DNA of 64,000 bases from Gilliamella sp. Occ3-1 (GCF_001690655.1 NZ_LZHQ01000004.1:62001-126000); one strand, 5' to 3'. Numbered from the stretch's first letter, positions 33,062 through 42,376 are shown. Notes: generated by a model from the letters alone, not told the origin. Translations and numbers: made by a program.

Positions 33062-33448
33062 ATGCGCCATCGTAAAAGTGGTCGTCAACTGAACCGAAAT
33101 AGCAGCCATCGTCAAGCAATGTTTCGTAACATGACAAGTTCACTTGTTGAACATGAAATCATCAAAACTACATTGCCTAAAGCAAAAGAGTTGCGTCGTG
33201 TTGTTGAACCGTTAATTACGCTAGCCAAAAGCGATAGCGTAGCTAATCGCCGTCTGGCTTTTGCTCGTATCCGTGATAAAGATACAGTTAAAAAATTATT
33301 TTCAGATTTAGGTCCACGTTTTGCTACCCGTCCTGGCGGTTATGTACGTATTTTAAAATGTGGTTTCCGTGATGGAGATAATGCTCCAATGGCTTATATT
33401 GAATTAGTTGATCGTTCTGCAGTAGAAGAAGCAGCATCAGCTGAATAA
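33062..33448 (+). CDS. rplQ: 50S ribosomal protein L17
   Basis: 50S tunnel-exit region protein. 128 aa against 127; [20 protein letters not shown] and the [20 protein letters not shown]-terminus. Last gene of the alpha operon, followed 20 bases later by a strong terminator. Confidence 0.98.
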   Translation: MRHRKSGRQLNRNSSHRQAMFRNMTSSLVEHEIIKTTLPKAKELRRVVEPLITLAKSDSVANRRLAFARIRDKDTVKKLFSDLGPRFATRPGGYVRILKCGFRDGDNAPMAYIELVDRSAVEEAASAE

Positions 33449-33467
33449 TAATAAATCATTGTGTATT

Positions 33468-33497
33468 AAAACCGGCATATAGCCGGTTTTTTATTTT
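33468..33497 (+). terminator. Terminator of the alpha operon
   Basis: AAAACCGGC (33468-33476) pairs with GCCGGTTTT (33482-33490) over a 5-nt loop, followed by TTATTTT. Strong intrinsic terminator after rplQ. Confidence 0.9.
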
Positions 33498-33525
33498 ATG
33501 TTTACTATATTTGAAAACTCAAATT

Positions 33526-33547
33526 ACTAACTTTAGTTAAAGTTAGT
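33526..33547. repeat. 22-bp palindrome between rplQ and slyX
   Basis: ACTAACTTTA and TAAAGTTAGT are perfect inverted copies separated by GT. It sits between the convergent rplQ and slyX after the terminator. It shares TTAGTTAA with the palindrome in the S10 promoter; purpose unknown. Confidence 0.5.
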
Positions 33548-33623
33548 TAAAAACTAAAAGAGATCACGACAAAATTATTAAATAAATAATTGTTAACAAC
33601 AGTTATTTACCTCATAAATACAA

Positions 33624-33827
33624 TTAATAGTGAGGTGGTGGTATTTCTTCAGATAAATTAGCAATATTTGGAGATTGTGTTGCTTGTAGTTTTTGAGACA
33701 ATAACGTCAATTGCTCTTTTAATTTGCTAACATCAGCTTGAAGATTAGTTACCATTTGATTGAGTTCTTCGATGGTGATATCTTGAAAAGCTACTTTGGT
33801 TTCAAGTAATTCTAATTGCTGGTTCAT
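33624..33827 (-). CDS. slyX: SlyX family protein
   Basis: A 67-aa cytosolic protein predicted to be mostly coiled coil (heptad-like LEELNQM..LQADVSKLKEQLTLL), ending in the family hallmark PPPHY. E. coli SlyX is 72 aa and of unknown function. As in enterics it lies near slyD, but here radC is in between. It is convergent with the alpha operon. Confidence 0.9.
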   Translation of the reverse strand: MNQQLELLETKVAFQDITIEELNQMVTNLQADVSKLKEQLTLLSQKLQATQSPNIANLSEEIPPPHY

Positions 33828-33878
33828 AAAATAAATTCAATAGATTAGTTAATTAAATTACATTGTATGTAAAAATAG

Positions 33879-34550
33879 CTACGAAATCCATCCATGCTCT
33901 GCAAAAGAGACATATTCACCTTTACCTATAACAATATGATCTATGACTCGAATATCAACCAATTCACAAACTTCTTCTATTTTTTGTGTAAGATGACGAT
34001 CTGCCTGACTAGGTTCTGCCACACCTGAAGGATGATTATGAGCTAGAATCAATGCAGCTGCGTTATGTTGTAATGCTCGCCTAACAACTTCTCTTGGGTG
34101 GACTTCAACACAATTATAGGTACCGACAAACATATCTTCTGATGCTATGACGTGATTTTGATTATCTAAAAAAATAACCATAAAAACTTCACGATCTTTA
34201 TTAGCCAATCGACTAGCTAAATAGTGATGTGTCAAAGATGACGATGTCAAAAAATTATCGGTAGTCATTTTAACTTTTAAATATCTATAAGAAAGTTCAA
34301 CAACTGCTTTCAATTGTGTATATTTAGCTGTTCCCAATCCTTTCTTCTTGCAAAAATCACTATGGCTTGCATTAATTAAATTATAAAAAGAACCAAACTC
34401 ATTTAATAGCTTTTGTGACAGTTCCAAAACAGGCAAATCTCGAGTACCAGTGCGTAAAAAAAGAGCAAGTAATTCTGCATCACTGAGTGCTTCAACGCCA
34501 AATTTTAAAAGCTTCTCACGTGGCATTAATACTATTGGTTGTGAAGACAT
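33879..34550 (-). CDS. radC: RadC family JAB/MPN-domain protein
   Basis: About 223 aa with an N-terminal helix-hairpin-helix region (LLKFGVEALSDAELLALFLRTGT) and a C-terminal JAB1/MPN metalloprotease-like domain with the zinc motif ILAHNHPSGVAEPSQAD preceded by the conserved EVHPREVVRRAL. Similar to E. coli YicR/RadC. A role in DNA repair is historical and unproven; the fold suggests a metal-dependent hydrolase. The ATG at 34550 (MSSQ) is preferred because the 38 in-frame residues upstream do not look like the family; a later Met (MPREKLL) is also possible. Lies downstream of slyD and upstream of slyX on the same strand. Confidence 0.88.
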   Translation of the reverse strand: MSSQPIVLMPREKLLKFGVEALSDAELLALFLRTGTRDLPVLELSQKLLNEFGSFYNLINASHSDFCKKKGLGTAKYTQLKAVVELSYRYLKVKMTTDNFLTSSSLTHHYLASRLANKDREVFMVIFLDNQNHVIASEDMFVGTYNCVEVHPREVVRRALQHNAAALILAHNHPSGVAEPSQADRHLTQKIEEVCELVDIRVIDHIVIGKGEYVSFAEHGWIS

Positions 34551-34674
34551 AGTTGCAGATCCCAATAATTGTAAAATAGAGATTATTAAAGGAAAAATTA
34601 GCAAAGCAAAATGATAATTTAAAATATTGGGAGTTGTTTCACAACTTATTAAGCAAAAACACAAAACAGAAGTA

Positions 34675-34699
34675 AATAAAAAGCGCTATAGAGCACTTT
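34675..34699 (-). terminator. Terminator of slyD (minus strand)
   Basis: Read on the minus strand, AAAGTGCT pairs with AGCGCTTT (one G-U pair) over CTAT and is followed by TTATTT. On the plus strand the G-U becomes a C-A mismatch, so it works best for slyD. Confidence 0.65.
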
Positions 34700-34726
34700 T
34701 AAAATTTAATTTGAATTAATTAAGAA

Positions 34727-35302
34727 TTAGTGACAACCGCAGCCACCATGGCCACCGCCACAGCAGCCTGTGTTTTCATCATCTTCGTCTTCATGAGAAT
34801 GTCCACCACAGCCACAACCGCCAAGTCCGTGATCATGACCATGCTCACTATGAATATGCCCGTGAGCAATTTCATCTTCAGTAGCTTCATGAATAGCCAA
34901 TACTTCAACGTTAAATTGTAAATCTTGTCCAGCTAACATATGGTTTCCATCAATAGTGATGGTATCGCCATCGATAGCGGTGATTTCAACGGGTAAAGAA
35001 CCATGCTCGGTATCAGCAAAAAATCGCATACCAACTTCAAGTTCATCTACACCAACAAAAACGTCACGAGGAACATTTTGTACAAGAGCATCATTAAAAT
35101 CCCCGTAAGCATTAATTAGCTCAACGTCAAATTTGTCGCCAATTTGGTGACCATCTAATGCGTTCTCAAGATCTTGTAGCAAGTTACCTGCGCCATGTAA
35201 ATATTCTAATGGCACTGCCGTAGTTGCTTCATCAACTAAAACACCGTCTTTAGTGCGAACTTGGTATGCTAAACTAACCACTGTATTTTTTGCTATTTTC
35301 AT
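34727..35302 (-). CDS. slyD: FKBP-type peptidyl-prolyl isomerase and metallochaperone SlyD
   Basis: Folding helper and nickel chaperone in the cytosol. FKBP core with inserted IF flap in residues 1-150 (LVSLAYQVRT-like start, PLEYLHGAGNLLQDLENAL), and a C-terminal metal-binding tail extremely rich in His, Cys and Gly (HGHIHSEHGHDHGLGGCGCG then CCGGGHGGCGCH). 191 aa against 196 in E. coli, with the tail conserved in character rather than sequence. Preceded by GGAG before the ATG on the minus strand. Confidence 0.95.
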   Translation of the reverse strand: MKIAKNTVVSLAYQVRTKDGVLVDEATTAVPLEYLHGAGNLLQDLENALDGHQIGDKFDVELINAYGDFNDALVQNVPRDVFVGVDELEVGMRFFADTEHGSLPVEITAIDGDTITIDGNHMLAGQDLQFNVEVLAIHEATEDEIAHGHIHSEHGHDHGLGGCGCGGHSHEDEDDENTGCCGGGHGGCGCH

Positions 35303-35404
35303 TTTTTCTCCAACAAACTTTTATTGAGCAAATTACATTAGATTTTAACGGAAAAAAGAGTATAAGTATTCTAAATTTTATATTTTTGTTCAAAACTTAC
35401 CAAA

Positions 35405-35451
35405 AAAATAAAATAAAAAAGGCGCAAACATTTAAGGTTTAGCGCCTTTTT
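35405..35451 (-). terminator. Terminator of fabI (minus strand)
   Basis: AAAAAGGCGC and GCGCCTTTTTT form a stem around a loop that itself holds a small AAAC/GTTT helix; on the minus strand it is followed by TTTATTTTATTTT. It lies 20 bases after the fabI stop. Confidence 0.85.
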
Positions 35452-35470
35452 CATACACACTGAGAACAGC

Positions 35471-36259
35471 TTATTTAAGTTCTAATTCATTCATCGCAGC
35501 GATGCTAAATCCACCGTCAACATGAATGACTTCACCTGTAATACCTGATGCTAAATCTGAACATAAAAATGCCGCTGAATTACCCACATCTTCGGTTGTC
35601 ACAGTGCGACGGATTGGTGTTACTGATTCACAGTGAGATAACATTTTTTTGAAATCTTTAATACCCGATGCCGCCAGCGTACGAATAGGACCTGCTGAAA
35701 TTGCATTAACACGGACACCTTCAGGACCCATAGCATTTGCCATATAACGCACATTTGCTTCTAGTGAGGCTTTAGCAAGTCCCATTACATTATAGTTAGG
35801 GATTGCACGCTCGGCACCAAGATAAGAAAGTGTCACTAATGCTGAATTTGGATTTAGCATTGAACGACATGCCTTAGCCATAGCAACGAAGCTATAAGAG
35901 CTAATATCGTGAGCAATAGCAAAACCTTCACGGGTAACGGCATTAACATAATCGCCATCTAATTGATCACCTGGTGCGAAAGCAATAGCATGAACAAAAC
36001 CATCAAATTTATCCCAAGTTTTTGCAAGTTCAGAAAATAGTTCAGAGATGCTTTCATCATGAGCAACATCGCAAGGTAAAACGATTTTAGAACCAAAATC
36101 AGCGGCAAACTCTTCAACGCGTGTTTTTAATTTATCATTTTGGTAAGTAAAAGCGAGTTCAGCGCCTTCACGATGCATTGCTTGTGCAATACCGTAAGCA
36201 ATTGAACGATTACTTGCAACACCAGTAACGAGTATACGTTTACCTGTTAAAAATCTCAT
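35471..36259 (-). CDS. fabI: Enoyl-[acyl-carrier-protein] reductase FabI (NADH)
   Basis: Last step of each fatty-acid elongation cycle. Short-chain dehydrogenase fold with [20 protein letters not shown] at the NAD site and the catalytic Tyr-X6-Lys in [12 protein letters not shown]. 262 aa as in E. coli; the triclosan-site glycine region near residue 93 ([12 protein letters not shown]) looks normal. Single gene with its own terminator. Confidence 0.97.
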   Translation of the reverse strand: MRFLTGKRILVTGVASNRSIAYGIAQAMHREGAELAFTYQNDKLKTRVEEFAADFGSKIVLPCDVAHDESISELFSELAKTWDKFDGFVHAIAFAPGDQLDGDYVNAVTREGFAIAHDISSYSFVAMAKACRSMLNPNSALVTLSYLGAERAIPNYNVMGLAKASLEANVRYMANAMGPEGVRVNAISAGPIRTLAASGIKDFKKMLSHCESVTPIRRTVTTEDVGNSAAFLCSDLASGITGEVIHVDGGFSIAAMNELELK

Positions 36260-36449
36260 AAATTATTCCTCTAATTTTCACTATATAGTCTAGGATAGTG
36301 ACGATTATATGTTGATCAAGCCAACTTCGCTACTATAAATTTATTTTCGTTGATAGGTTTTTATTTTATTGTCTAAAATAAATGATTGTTTACCATATTA
36401 ATATCCTACTATAATAGTCAACTATTGTTTTTTTATAGGAGGTATCAAT

Positions 36450-37310
36450 TTGAATAATTTAGTTTGTTACAAAACATTGCCTATTTGGAATGCTGATACA
36501 TTACCTGCGTTGTTGCGTCAAAAGCATAATACCCAAATTGGTACATGGGCGAAGTTAGAAATTTTAAAAGGAAGTATTGGTTTTGAAATGTTAACCGAAC
36601 AAGGCGAAGTGATTACTAAGCATTATTTTGATACTCAGCAGCAACCGCCATTTATATTGCCACAGCAATGGCACCGTATAGCCGAAATATCAGATGACTT
36701 ACAGTGCCAGTTAGCATTTTACTGTTTGCCTGAGGATTATACTCAAAAAAAATACCAAATGACCAAAACCCACTCCGAGGTAATTAGCGCAACAAAGATT
36801 ATCCAAACAGGAAAGGCATTGGATTTAGGTTGTGGTTCAGGTCGTAATTCACTCTACTTGCAGTTACAAGGCTTTGATGTTACCGCGATTGATAAATCAG
36901 AGCTCAGTATTGGAAACTTACAAAAAATCATTAATGATGATAACCTTAAGCACATTAATGCAATGGTTTACGATATCAATCAAGCAAATTTACTGGGCGA
37001 ATATGATTTTATTCTTTCGACCGTTGTCATGATGTTTTTACAACCCGAAAGAATTCCAGCTATTATTAATAACATGCAAAAAATGACCAAATCAGGAGGA
37101 TATAATTTAATTGTCAGCGCCATGTCTACGTCTGATTATCCTTGCTCTGTTGGGTTTTCATTTACTTTTAAAGAAAACGAGTTGCACCAATATTACCAAG
37201 ATTGGGAAATACTAAAATATAACGAAGATATTGGACAATTACATAAAACAGATATACATGGAAACCGAATTAAATTAAGGTTTGCAACCTTATTGGCTAA
37301 AAAGAGATAA
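36450..37310 (+). CDS. tehB: TehB-type SAM-dependent methyltransferase with N-terminal DUF1971 domain
   Basis: A 286-aa protein: residues 1-95 are a cupin-like DUF1971 domain (LPALLRQKHNTQIGTWAKLE, FILPQQWHRI), and the rest is a class I methyltransferase with the SAM motif ALDLGCGSGRNSLYL. The same fusion and length are found in Haemophilus TehB, linked to tellurite resistance and heme utilisation; E. coli TehB lacks the first domain. The start is TTG at 36450, supported by a perfect AGGAGG at 36437-36442 with 7-nt spacing. No tehA is next to it. Physiological substrate unknown. Confidence 0.88.
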   Translation: MNNLVCYKTLPIWNADTLPALLRQKHNTQIGTWAKLEILKGSIGFEMLTEQGEVITKHYFDTQQQPPFILPQQWHRIAEISDDLQCQLAFYCLPEDYTQKKYQMTKTHSEVISATKIIQTGKALDLGCGSGRNSLYLQLQGFDVTAIDKSELSIGNLQKIINDDNLKHINAMVYDINQANLLGEYDFILSTVVMMFLQPERIPAIINNMQKMTKSGGYNLIVSAMSTSDYPCSVGFSFTFKENELHQYYQDWEILKYNEDIGQLHKTDIHGNRIKLRFATLLAKKR

Positions 37311-37350
37311 CAATTACAGGATATATCATCCTGTAATTTAATATATTTGA

Positions 37351-38313
37351 TTAAAGTGTATTTAGTTTTTCGCCAACTGTAAACCAAGCCTTGCGTGAGT
37401 TTAACAAATCTTGGGCTGACATCGGTTTTTTCCCAGCAGGTTGCAAAAGTATCATATTTAATGCGCCGTTGCTGGTTGCAATACAAATGCCATTTTTATT
37501 GGCTTGCAAAATTGTGCCAGCCGGCTGTTTTGAATCCATTTTTACTACATGGGCTTGCCATACTTTTACAGGCTCACCATTAACCTCAAAATAACTCACT
37601 GGCCATGGGTTAAAAGCCCGAACGCAACGCTCAAGTTGCACGGCAGGCAAATTCCAATCAAGTTTAGCTTCCTGTTTTGACAGCTTTTCGGCATAGGTTG
37701 CTTGCGTCTCATCTTGTTTTTCAGGTTGGATTTTTCCTTCAGTGATTAACTCTAATGTATCAAGCAAGCCTTGGGGACCGAGTTTTGCGAGTTTCTCATA
37801 CAGTGATGCGCTAGTATCGGATTGCTCAATAGGACAGGTAAGTTTATAAAGCATATCGCCCGTATCAAGCCCTATATCCATCTGCATAATAGTAATTCCT
37901 GTTTTTTCATCGCCTGCCCAGCAAGCACGCTGAATAGGGGCTGCGCCACGCCAGCGTGGTAGTAATGAACCATGCACATTTAAGCAACCTAATCTAGGTA
38001 TACCAAGTACAGCTTGTGGCAAAATAAGTCCATAAGCAACAACAACCATAATGTCAGCATTTAATTCAGCAATGATTTTTTGATTTTCTTCGGATTTGAG
38101 CGTTGCTGGTTGATAAACAGGAATATTATGCTCAACAGCTAATTGTTTAACAGGGCTTGCTGTTAATTTATTACCACGACCTGCAGGGCGATCTGGTTGC
38201 GTAAAAACAGCAATTACATTATGGCGTGAGTTAATCAGAGCTTTTAAATGAGTTGCAGCAAAATCGGGTGTACCTGCAAAAATAATATTTAAAGGTTTAG
38301 TTGCATGTGGCAT
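37351..38313 (-). CDS. fmt: Methionyl-tRNA formyltransferase Fmt
   Basis: Formylates initiator Met-tRNA with 10-formyl-THF. N-terminal domain with [23 protein letters not shown] and the catalytic region [19 protein letters not shown] (Asn-His-Ser), and a C-terminal OB domain ending [21 protein letters not shown]. 320 aa from the ATG at 38313 against 315 in E. coli; ATG 38328 and TTG 38334 are in-frame alternatives with no better ribosome-binding site. The usual partner def (peptide deformylase) is not adjacent. Confidence 0.95.
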   Translation of the reverse strand: MPHATKPLNIIFAGTPDFAATHLKALINSRHNVIAVFTQPDRPAGRGNKLTASPVKQLAVEHNIPVYQPATLKSEENQKIIAELNADIMVVVAYGLILPQAVLGIPRLGCLNVHGSLLPRWRGAAPIQRACWAGDEKTGITIMQMDIGLDTGDMLYKLTCPIEQSDTSASLYEKLAKLGPQGLLDTLELITEGKIQPEKQDETQATYAEKLSKQEAKLDWNLPAVQLERCVRAFNPWPVSYFEVNGEPVKVWQAHVVKMDSKQPAGTILQANKNGICIATSNGALNMILLQPAGKKPMSAQDLLNSRKAWFTVGEKLNTL

Positions 38314-38758
38314 AACCGTTATGTCCATAATCAAAAATTTATCTGAATTATACCCGAAATTTTAGTGAGAATCTTTAATCAAAAAGCGTTATGGATATAA
38401 TAAGTGTTTTTAATTAGTATCAAATTTGACAATAATAACTATATAAATAAGTTATGCTGAATTATATCTTTTTTATAAATATTAAGAATTGTATTTTTTA
38501 TAATAAATATAAAAATAATTTATGGCTAATTGTTTTTATTAAAATTTACTCAATAAGAAAATTAGAATCAATGAATTATCTGAAATTTTTATAGAAAGAA
38601 TAACAATCTTTACAATGCGATGCTAACTAAGCAAAGTTAGAACACTAAATAAGAATGTTTGCTGAGGCATTAGGAATTTTGTAGAGAATCGCCACAACTT
38701 GAACATAATCAACATTATTGGCTAAAATTTCCGAAACCTAACGCCCCTAAACTCGAAA
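38314..38758. other. Long intergenic region between galU and fmt
   Basis: 445 bases without a convincing gene. The half next to fmt (38335-38600) is extremely AT-rich (one 60-base line has only three G/C). The half next to galU (about 38600-38758) is near 37% G+C, with no terminator hairpin. On the minus strand it contains a 30-codon stretch starting MLIMFKLWRFS and ending TLLS, with no ribosome-binding site. It may be a remnant of a lost gene or an uncharacterised repeat; I recognise neither. Confidence 0.4.
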
Positions 38759-39673
38759 CTAAAGCGTCTTTAACCAAGCTGTAACATCGCTACCTAAACA
38801 CTTGTGTCGCATTGCGTATTGAACAAATGTTTGTATATAACCGAGTTTATTACCACAGTCATGGCTACGGCCTTTTATGCAATAGGCATCAACACGATCT
38901 TCTTTAAGTAACATGGCAATTGCGTCGGTCAATTGAATTTCGCCGCCAGCACCTAATGGAGTTTTGGCAAGTAGAGGCCAGATTTTTTCAGATAGAACAT
39001 AACGTCCAACAACAGATTGGTTTGATGGTGCTTCTTCAACTGATGGTTTTTCAACAATGCTGTACATTTGTGCAACATTACCTGCAGATAGTTCTTCACC
39101 ACAGCAATCAACAATACCGTAAGAAGAAACTAATTCTTTTGGCACGGGCTCTACCATGATTTGACTATGTTTAGTTTCATGATAATTTTTGATCATTGCG
39201 GCTAAATTATCGCTGGCAAGGTCACTTTCGTATTCATCAATAATCACATCAGGTAAAACAACAGCAAATGGTTCATCACCAACTATTGGATAGGCGCATA
39301 GTACAGCATGACCAAGTCCTTTTGCCAAACCTTGGCGAATGCTGGTTATTGTTACATGTCTAGGTAAAATACCTTGTACTTCTTGCAATAATTGGCGTTT
39401 AACACGCGCTTCTAATATAGCTTCTAATTCAAAACTAGTATCAAAATGGTTTTCAATTGAGTTTTTTGATGAGTGTGTAACAAATATAATTTCAGTTATG
39501 CCTGAAGCAATACACTCTTTAACTACATATTGAATAAGTGGCTTATCAACAACGGGTAGCATCTCTTTGGGGATAGCTTTAGTAGCTGGTAACATGCGTG
39601 TTCCCAAACCTGCAACAGGGATAACTGCTTTTTTTATTTTTCCATTCACTGAATTGTTTAAATTTGAAGTCAT
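38759..39673 (-). CDS. galU: UTP--glucose-1-phosphate uridylyltransferase GalU
   Basis: Makes UDP-glucose for lipopolysaccharide core, trehalose and galactose metabolism. Nucleotidyltransferase motif [20 protein letters not shown] with the [15 protein letters not shown] lysine region, and [17 protein letters not shown]. 304 aa against 302 in E. coli. Isolated gene on the minus strand. Confidence 0.96.
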   Translation of the reverse strand: MTSNLNNSVNGKIKKAVIPVAGLGTRMLPATKAIPKEMLPVVDKPLIQYVVKECIASGITEIIFVTHSSKNSIENHFDTSFELEAILEARVKRQLLQEVQGILPRHVTITSIRQGLAKGLGHAVLCAYPIVGDEPFAVVLPDVIIDEYESDLASDNLAAMIKNYHETKHSQIMVEPVPKELVSSYGIVDCCGEELSAGNVAQMYSIVEKPSVEEAPSNQSVVGRYVLSEKIWPLLAKTPLGAGGEIQLTDAIAMLLKEDRVDAYCIKGRSHDCGNKLGYIQTFVQYAMRHKCLGSDVTAWLKTL

Positions 39674-39789
39674 TTTATTTCCTTAAAACAAATTAACTAA
39701 TAATGTTGCTATAATTACTTCACTACGGTAACCATTAACAAATGTATTTTTGACTCACACTGACTTTTATATATGAGTAAATCATCTAC

Positions 39790-40305
39790 TCATTTTTGTA
39801 TCTGTTTAGTGGTTGATAAATCGTTAGATTCAATTAGTAAAGGATTATCTATGTCTTTAGCTAAAGAATCAATAGCGATATAAACAATTTGGCAATTTTG
39901 TAACACGGCTTGCCTTACTACAAATTTTGCTTTTCGGTCACGCGCTTCTTTTTGTGCTTTGCTGATGTAAAGATTATCATATCCATCATCATATAAAGAG
40001 GCTCTTTCGAATAAATTTGGTGTTCGCCAAAATGTCTGTTTGGGATAATTACGAACAAGAATTTGATCGGTTAATTTGCCTTTTATTCCCGCATAACTAT
40101 TGGGCAAATGTTTGCTTTCTCGACTCTGGATAATATAAACATGTTGATAGCTTGGTTTAGTTGAAGGGAGTGGGTTTAATAAAAATTCAATACCTGATAG
40201 GTTTGAATATTGACAATTTTCTATAGTTAAAGGTGCAGTTCGAAAGTTTAACGAGCTACACCCAACAAGTAAAAATAATGTAACTGTAAATAAAATACGT
40301 GACAT
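39790..40305 (-). CDS. Putative lipoprotein of unknown function
   Basis: A 171-aa product with a lipoprotein signal peptide: hydrophobic residues 5-14 then LVGCSS, with the lipidated Cys at 16 and Ser-Ser after it, which fits outer-membrane sorting. The mature part has no motif I recognise. It lies directly downstream of the entericidin-like gene on the same strand and downstream of tyrB. Function unknown; envelope localisation is inferred from the lipobox. Confidence 0.7.
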   Translation of the reverse strand: MSRILFTVTLFLLVGCSSLNFRTAPLTIENCQYSNLSGIEFLLNPLPSTKPSYQHVYIIQSRESKHLPNSYAGIKGKLTDQILVRNYPKQTFWRTPNLFERASLYDDGYDNLYISKAQKEARDRKAKFVVRQAVLQNCQIVYIAIDSLAKDIDNPLLIESNDLSTTKQIQK

Positions 40306-40359
40306 TTTACTAAATATATTTAAGACGTTAAAATATTTGTAGACAGTCTATAACCTTAG

Positions 40360-40509
40360 TTACATTTTATCACTCACTTTTTCGGCTGTATGTGAAATGG
40401 CTTTTCCACCTGATTCGACATCTTGACCAACACCTTTTACGGTGTTACATCCAACAATAAGCGTTGTCATTGCTATACCTAATATTAACATTAACATTTT
40501 ATGGAACAT
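40360..40509 (-). CDS. ecnB: Entericidin-type small lipoprotein
   Basis: A 49-codon gene. The peptide starts MFHKMLMLILGIAMTTLIVG with the lipobox LIVGC (Cys 21) and continues CNTVKGVGQDVESGGKAISH, the conserved entericidin A/B pattern CNTxxGxGxDxxxxGxAI. AAGGAGTG precedes the ATG on the minus strand. E. coli EcnA/EcnB are membrane lipoproteins described as antidote and bacteriolytic toxin; which of the two this single copy resembles in function is uncertain. 17 bases downstream of tyrB. Confidence 0.85.
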   Translation of the reverse strand: MFHKMLMLILGIAMTTLIVGCNTVKGVGQDVESGGKAISHTAEKVSDKM

Positions 40510-40526
40510 AAAAATACACTCCTTTA

Positions 40527-41729
40527 TTAACATGATTGTTTTAGTGCAGCAAATGCTTCTGCCACACGTTCGATATTATGGTGATTTAAACCCGCTACAC
40601 ACATTCTTCCGCTACCCACCAAATAAATAGCAAAATTATCTTTCAATTGTGTAACTTGCTCTTTACTAAAACCAGTATAACTGAACATGCCCTGTTGTTT
40701 TACTAAATGATCAAAATGACAATCAGGTGCTGCTTTTTTTAATAATTCAACTAGAGTTGATCGCATGGTTACGATGCGAGTTCTCATCGAGTCGACTTCT
40801 TTTAACCATTGTGCCTTAAGTTCTGGATTATTTAAAACATAACTCACTAACTGCACGCCATATGCCGCTGGGGTTGAATAATTTTGGCGAACAGTTGCTT
40901 GTAACTGTCCTAACACGCGGTTAGCGATCTGGTTGTTATCACATAAAACGGATAATCCTCCCACTCGTTCACCATAAAGTGAAAATGTTTTCGAAAATGA
41001 GTTACTAACAAATCCACACAATCCTACATCTGCCATTTTTCGAATCGCATAAACGTCTTGTTCAATACCTTTGCCAAAGCCTTGATAAGCAATATCCATA
41101 AATGGAATAAGATCTCGTGCTTGTAAAACAGCTATTACTTTATCCCACTGTGCTTGCGTTAGATCGGCGCCAGTTGGGTTATGGCAACAAGGGTGTAGCA
41201 AGGCTATGCTTTTAGCTGGTAGTTGATTTAATGTTTCAAGCATTGCTTCAAATTTTACGCCACATGTTTGTTCATCAAAGTAAGGATATTGGTTTACTTT
41301 AAAACCTGCACCATTAAAAATGGCGATGTGATTTTCCCAAGTTGGATCGCTTACCCATACTTGTGAATTTGGGAAATAGCGAAATAAAAAATCAGCACCT
41401 ATTTTAAGAGCCCCCGATCCACCTAAGGTTTGTATCGTTGCGATACGTTTATCTTTAGAGGCCGAATGATCTTCACCAAATAATAAAGATTGAATCGCTT
41501 GGCAATAAGCTGGTAGGCCACTCATGGGTAAATACAATTGAGCATCTTGGTTGTGATGATAGATATAATCACGCGCCGTTTTAATACATTGTAGTTGAGG
41601 CACTATGCTATTTTCATCATAATAATAACCAATACTTAAATTTATTTTGTTGTCTCGACTATCATTAATAAATTCAGTTACTAGTGATAAGATGGGGTCC
41701 CCTGCGTACGGCTCTACTTTTTCAAACAT
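40527..41729 (-). CDS. tyrB: Aromatic-amino-acid aminotransferase TyrB
   Basis: PLP transaminase of the class I aspartate/aromatic family that makes tyrosine and phenylalanine (and can act on leucine or aspartate precursors). It aligns end to end with E. coli TyrB (400 versus 397 aa): starts [20 protein letters not shown], has [34 protein letters not shown], the PLP lysine in [17 protein letters not shown] and [13 protein letters not shown]. TyrB is preferred over AspC from the N-terminus and the [12 protein letters not shown] segment. No convincing TyrR box seen upstream. Confidence 0.92.
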   Translation of the reverse strand: MFEKVEPYAGDPILSLVTEFINDSRDNKINLSIGYYYDENSIVPQLQCIKTARDYIYHHNQDAQLYLPMSGLPAYCQAIQSLLFGEDHSASKDKRIATIQTLGGSGALKIGADFLFRYFPNSQVWVSDPTWENHIAIFNGAGFKVNQYPYFDEQTCGVKFEAMLETLNQLPAKSIALLHPCCHNPTGADLTQAQWDKVIAVLQARDLIPFMDIAYQGFGKGIEQDVYAIRKMADVGLCGFVSNSFSKTFSLYGERVGGLSVLCDNNQIANRVLGQLQATVRQNYSTPAAYGVQLVSYVLNNPELKAQWLKEVDSMRTRIVTMRSTLVELLKKAAPDCHFDHLVKQQGMFSYTGFSKEQVTQLKDNFAIYLVGSGRMCVAGLNHHNIERVAEAFAALKQSC

Positions 41730-41913
41730 TTTTACAATCCAATTGGTACAAATAATAAATAATTGTAGATTATTGCACCAACTCTATTGGCGATCAATCA
41801 TTAAATAATAGTTTAATAGCAAATAATTAAGTTGATTTTTGGTTGGAAAATTGCCGTTTTTAATAAGAGGAATTAAAGAACAAAATAACCCCAAAAATTA
41901 TGTTTTTATATTA

Positions 41914-41958
41914 ATTTTATACTGAAACACATAGTTACCTGAAACTTTTTGACAAAAA
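41914..41958 (+). repeat. Intergenic 45-bp repeat, copy B
   Basis: Starts ATTTTATACTGAAACACATA and ends GAAACTTTTTGACAAAAA. It differs from the copy at 60019 at only three positions. Its terminal AAAAA forms, on the minus strand, the T-tail of the ridA terminator at 41959-41978. Confidence 0.85.
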
Positions 41959-41978
41959 TTAGCACCCATTGGTGCTAA
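41953..41978 (-). terminator. Terminator of ridA (minus strand)
   Basis: TTAGCACC and GGTGCTAA pair perfectly around a 4-nt loop (41959-41978); on the minus strand TTTTTG follows. The T-tail is provided by the end of repeat copy B. Confidence 0.85.
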
Positions 41979-41992
41979 TCTGATAAGCAAAT

Positions 41993-42376
41993 TTATTTAG
42001 CGGCAATAACTTCGATTTCGACTTTGGCATCTTTGGGAATTCGAGCTACTTGTACGCAAGAACGTGCAGGGAAAGATGCATTATTTTCAATAAAAAAGGC
42101 TTCGTATACTGCATTTACCGTAGTAAAGTCATTGATATCGGCTAAGAAAATAGTCGTTTTAACGATATTACTTACTTGATAGCCAGCCGCAGTGATGATC
42201 GCTTTAACATTAGCTAAACTTTGTTTGGCTTGCTCTTTAACACAAGTTGGCATTTCACCAGTTGTTGGATCTAATGGAATTTGTCCTGAGGCAAATAACA
42301 TATTACCTAAATCTACTGCTTGAACATAAGGCCCAATAGCTGCTGGCGCTTTATCAGTACTAATTATTTTTGCCAT
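41993..42376 (-). CDS. ridA: Enamine/imine deaminase RidA
   Basis: Hydrolyses reactive 2-aminoacrylate-type intermediates released by PLP enzymes, protecting them from damage. YjgF/YER057c fold with GPYVQAVDLGNMLFASGQIP and the C-terminal active-site region SFPARSCVQVARIPKDAKVEIEVIA cut at its conserved Arg. 127 aa against 128 in E. coli. Own terminator; divergent from ffh. Confidence 0.94.
   Translation of the reverse strand: MAKIISTDKAPAAIGPYVQAVDLGNMLFASGQIPLDPTTGEMPTCVKEQAKQSLANVKAIITAAGYQVSNIVKTTIFLADINDFTTVNAVYEAFFIENNASFPARSCVQVARIPKDAKVEIEVIAAK

Noticed and set aside
34720..34921. Open frames on both strands rich in Met, Val, Ala and Thr
   Set aside because: They are shadows of the low-complexity His/Cys/Gly tail of slyD.
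38314..38758. Remnant of def (peptide deformylase), the usual partner of fmt
   Set aside because: No trace of the EGCLS or HExxH motifs in any frame.
41730..41790. TyrR box upstream of tyrB
   Set aside because: TGTAAA-like pieces occur but not with the required TGTAAA-N6-TTTACA symmetry.
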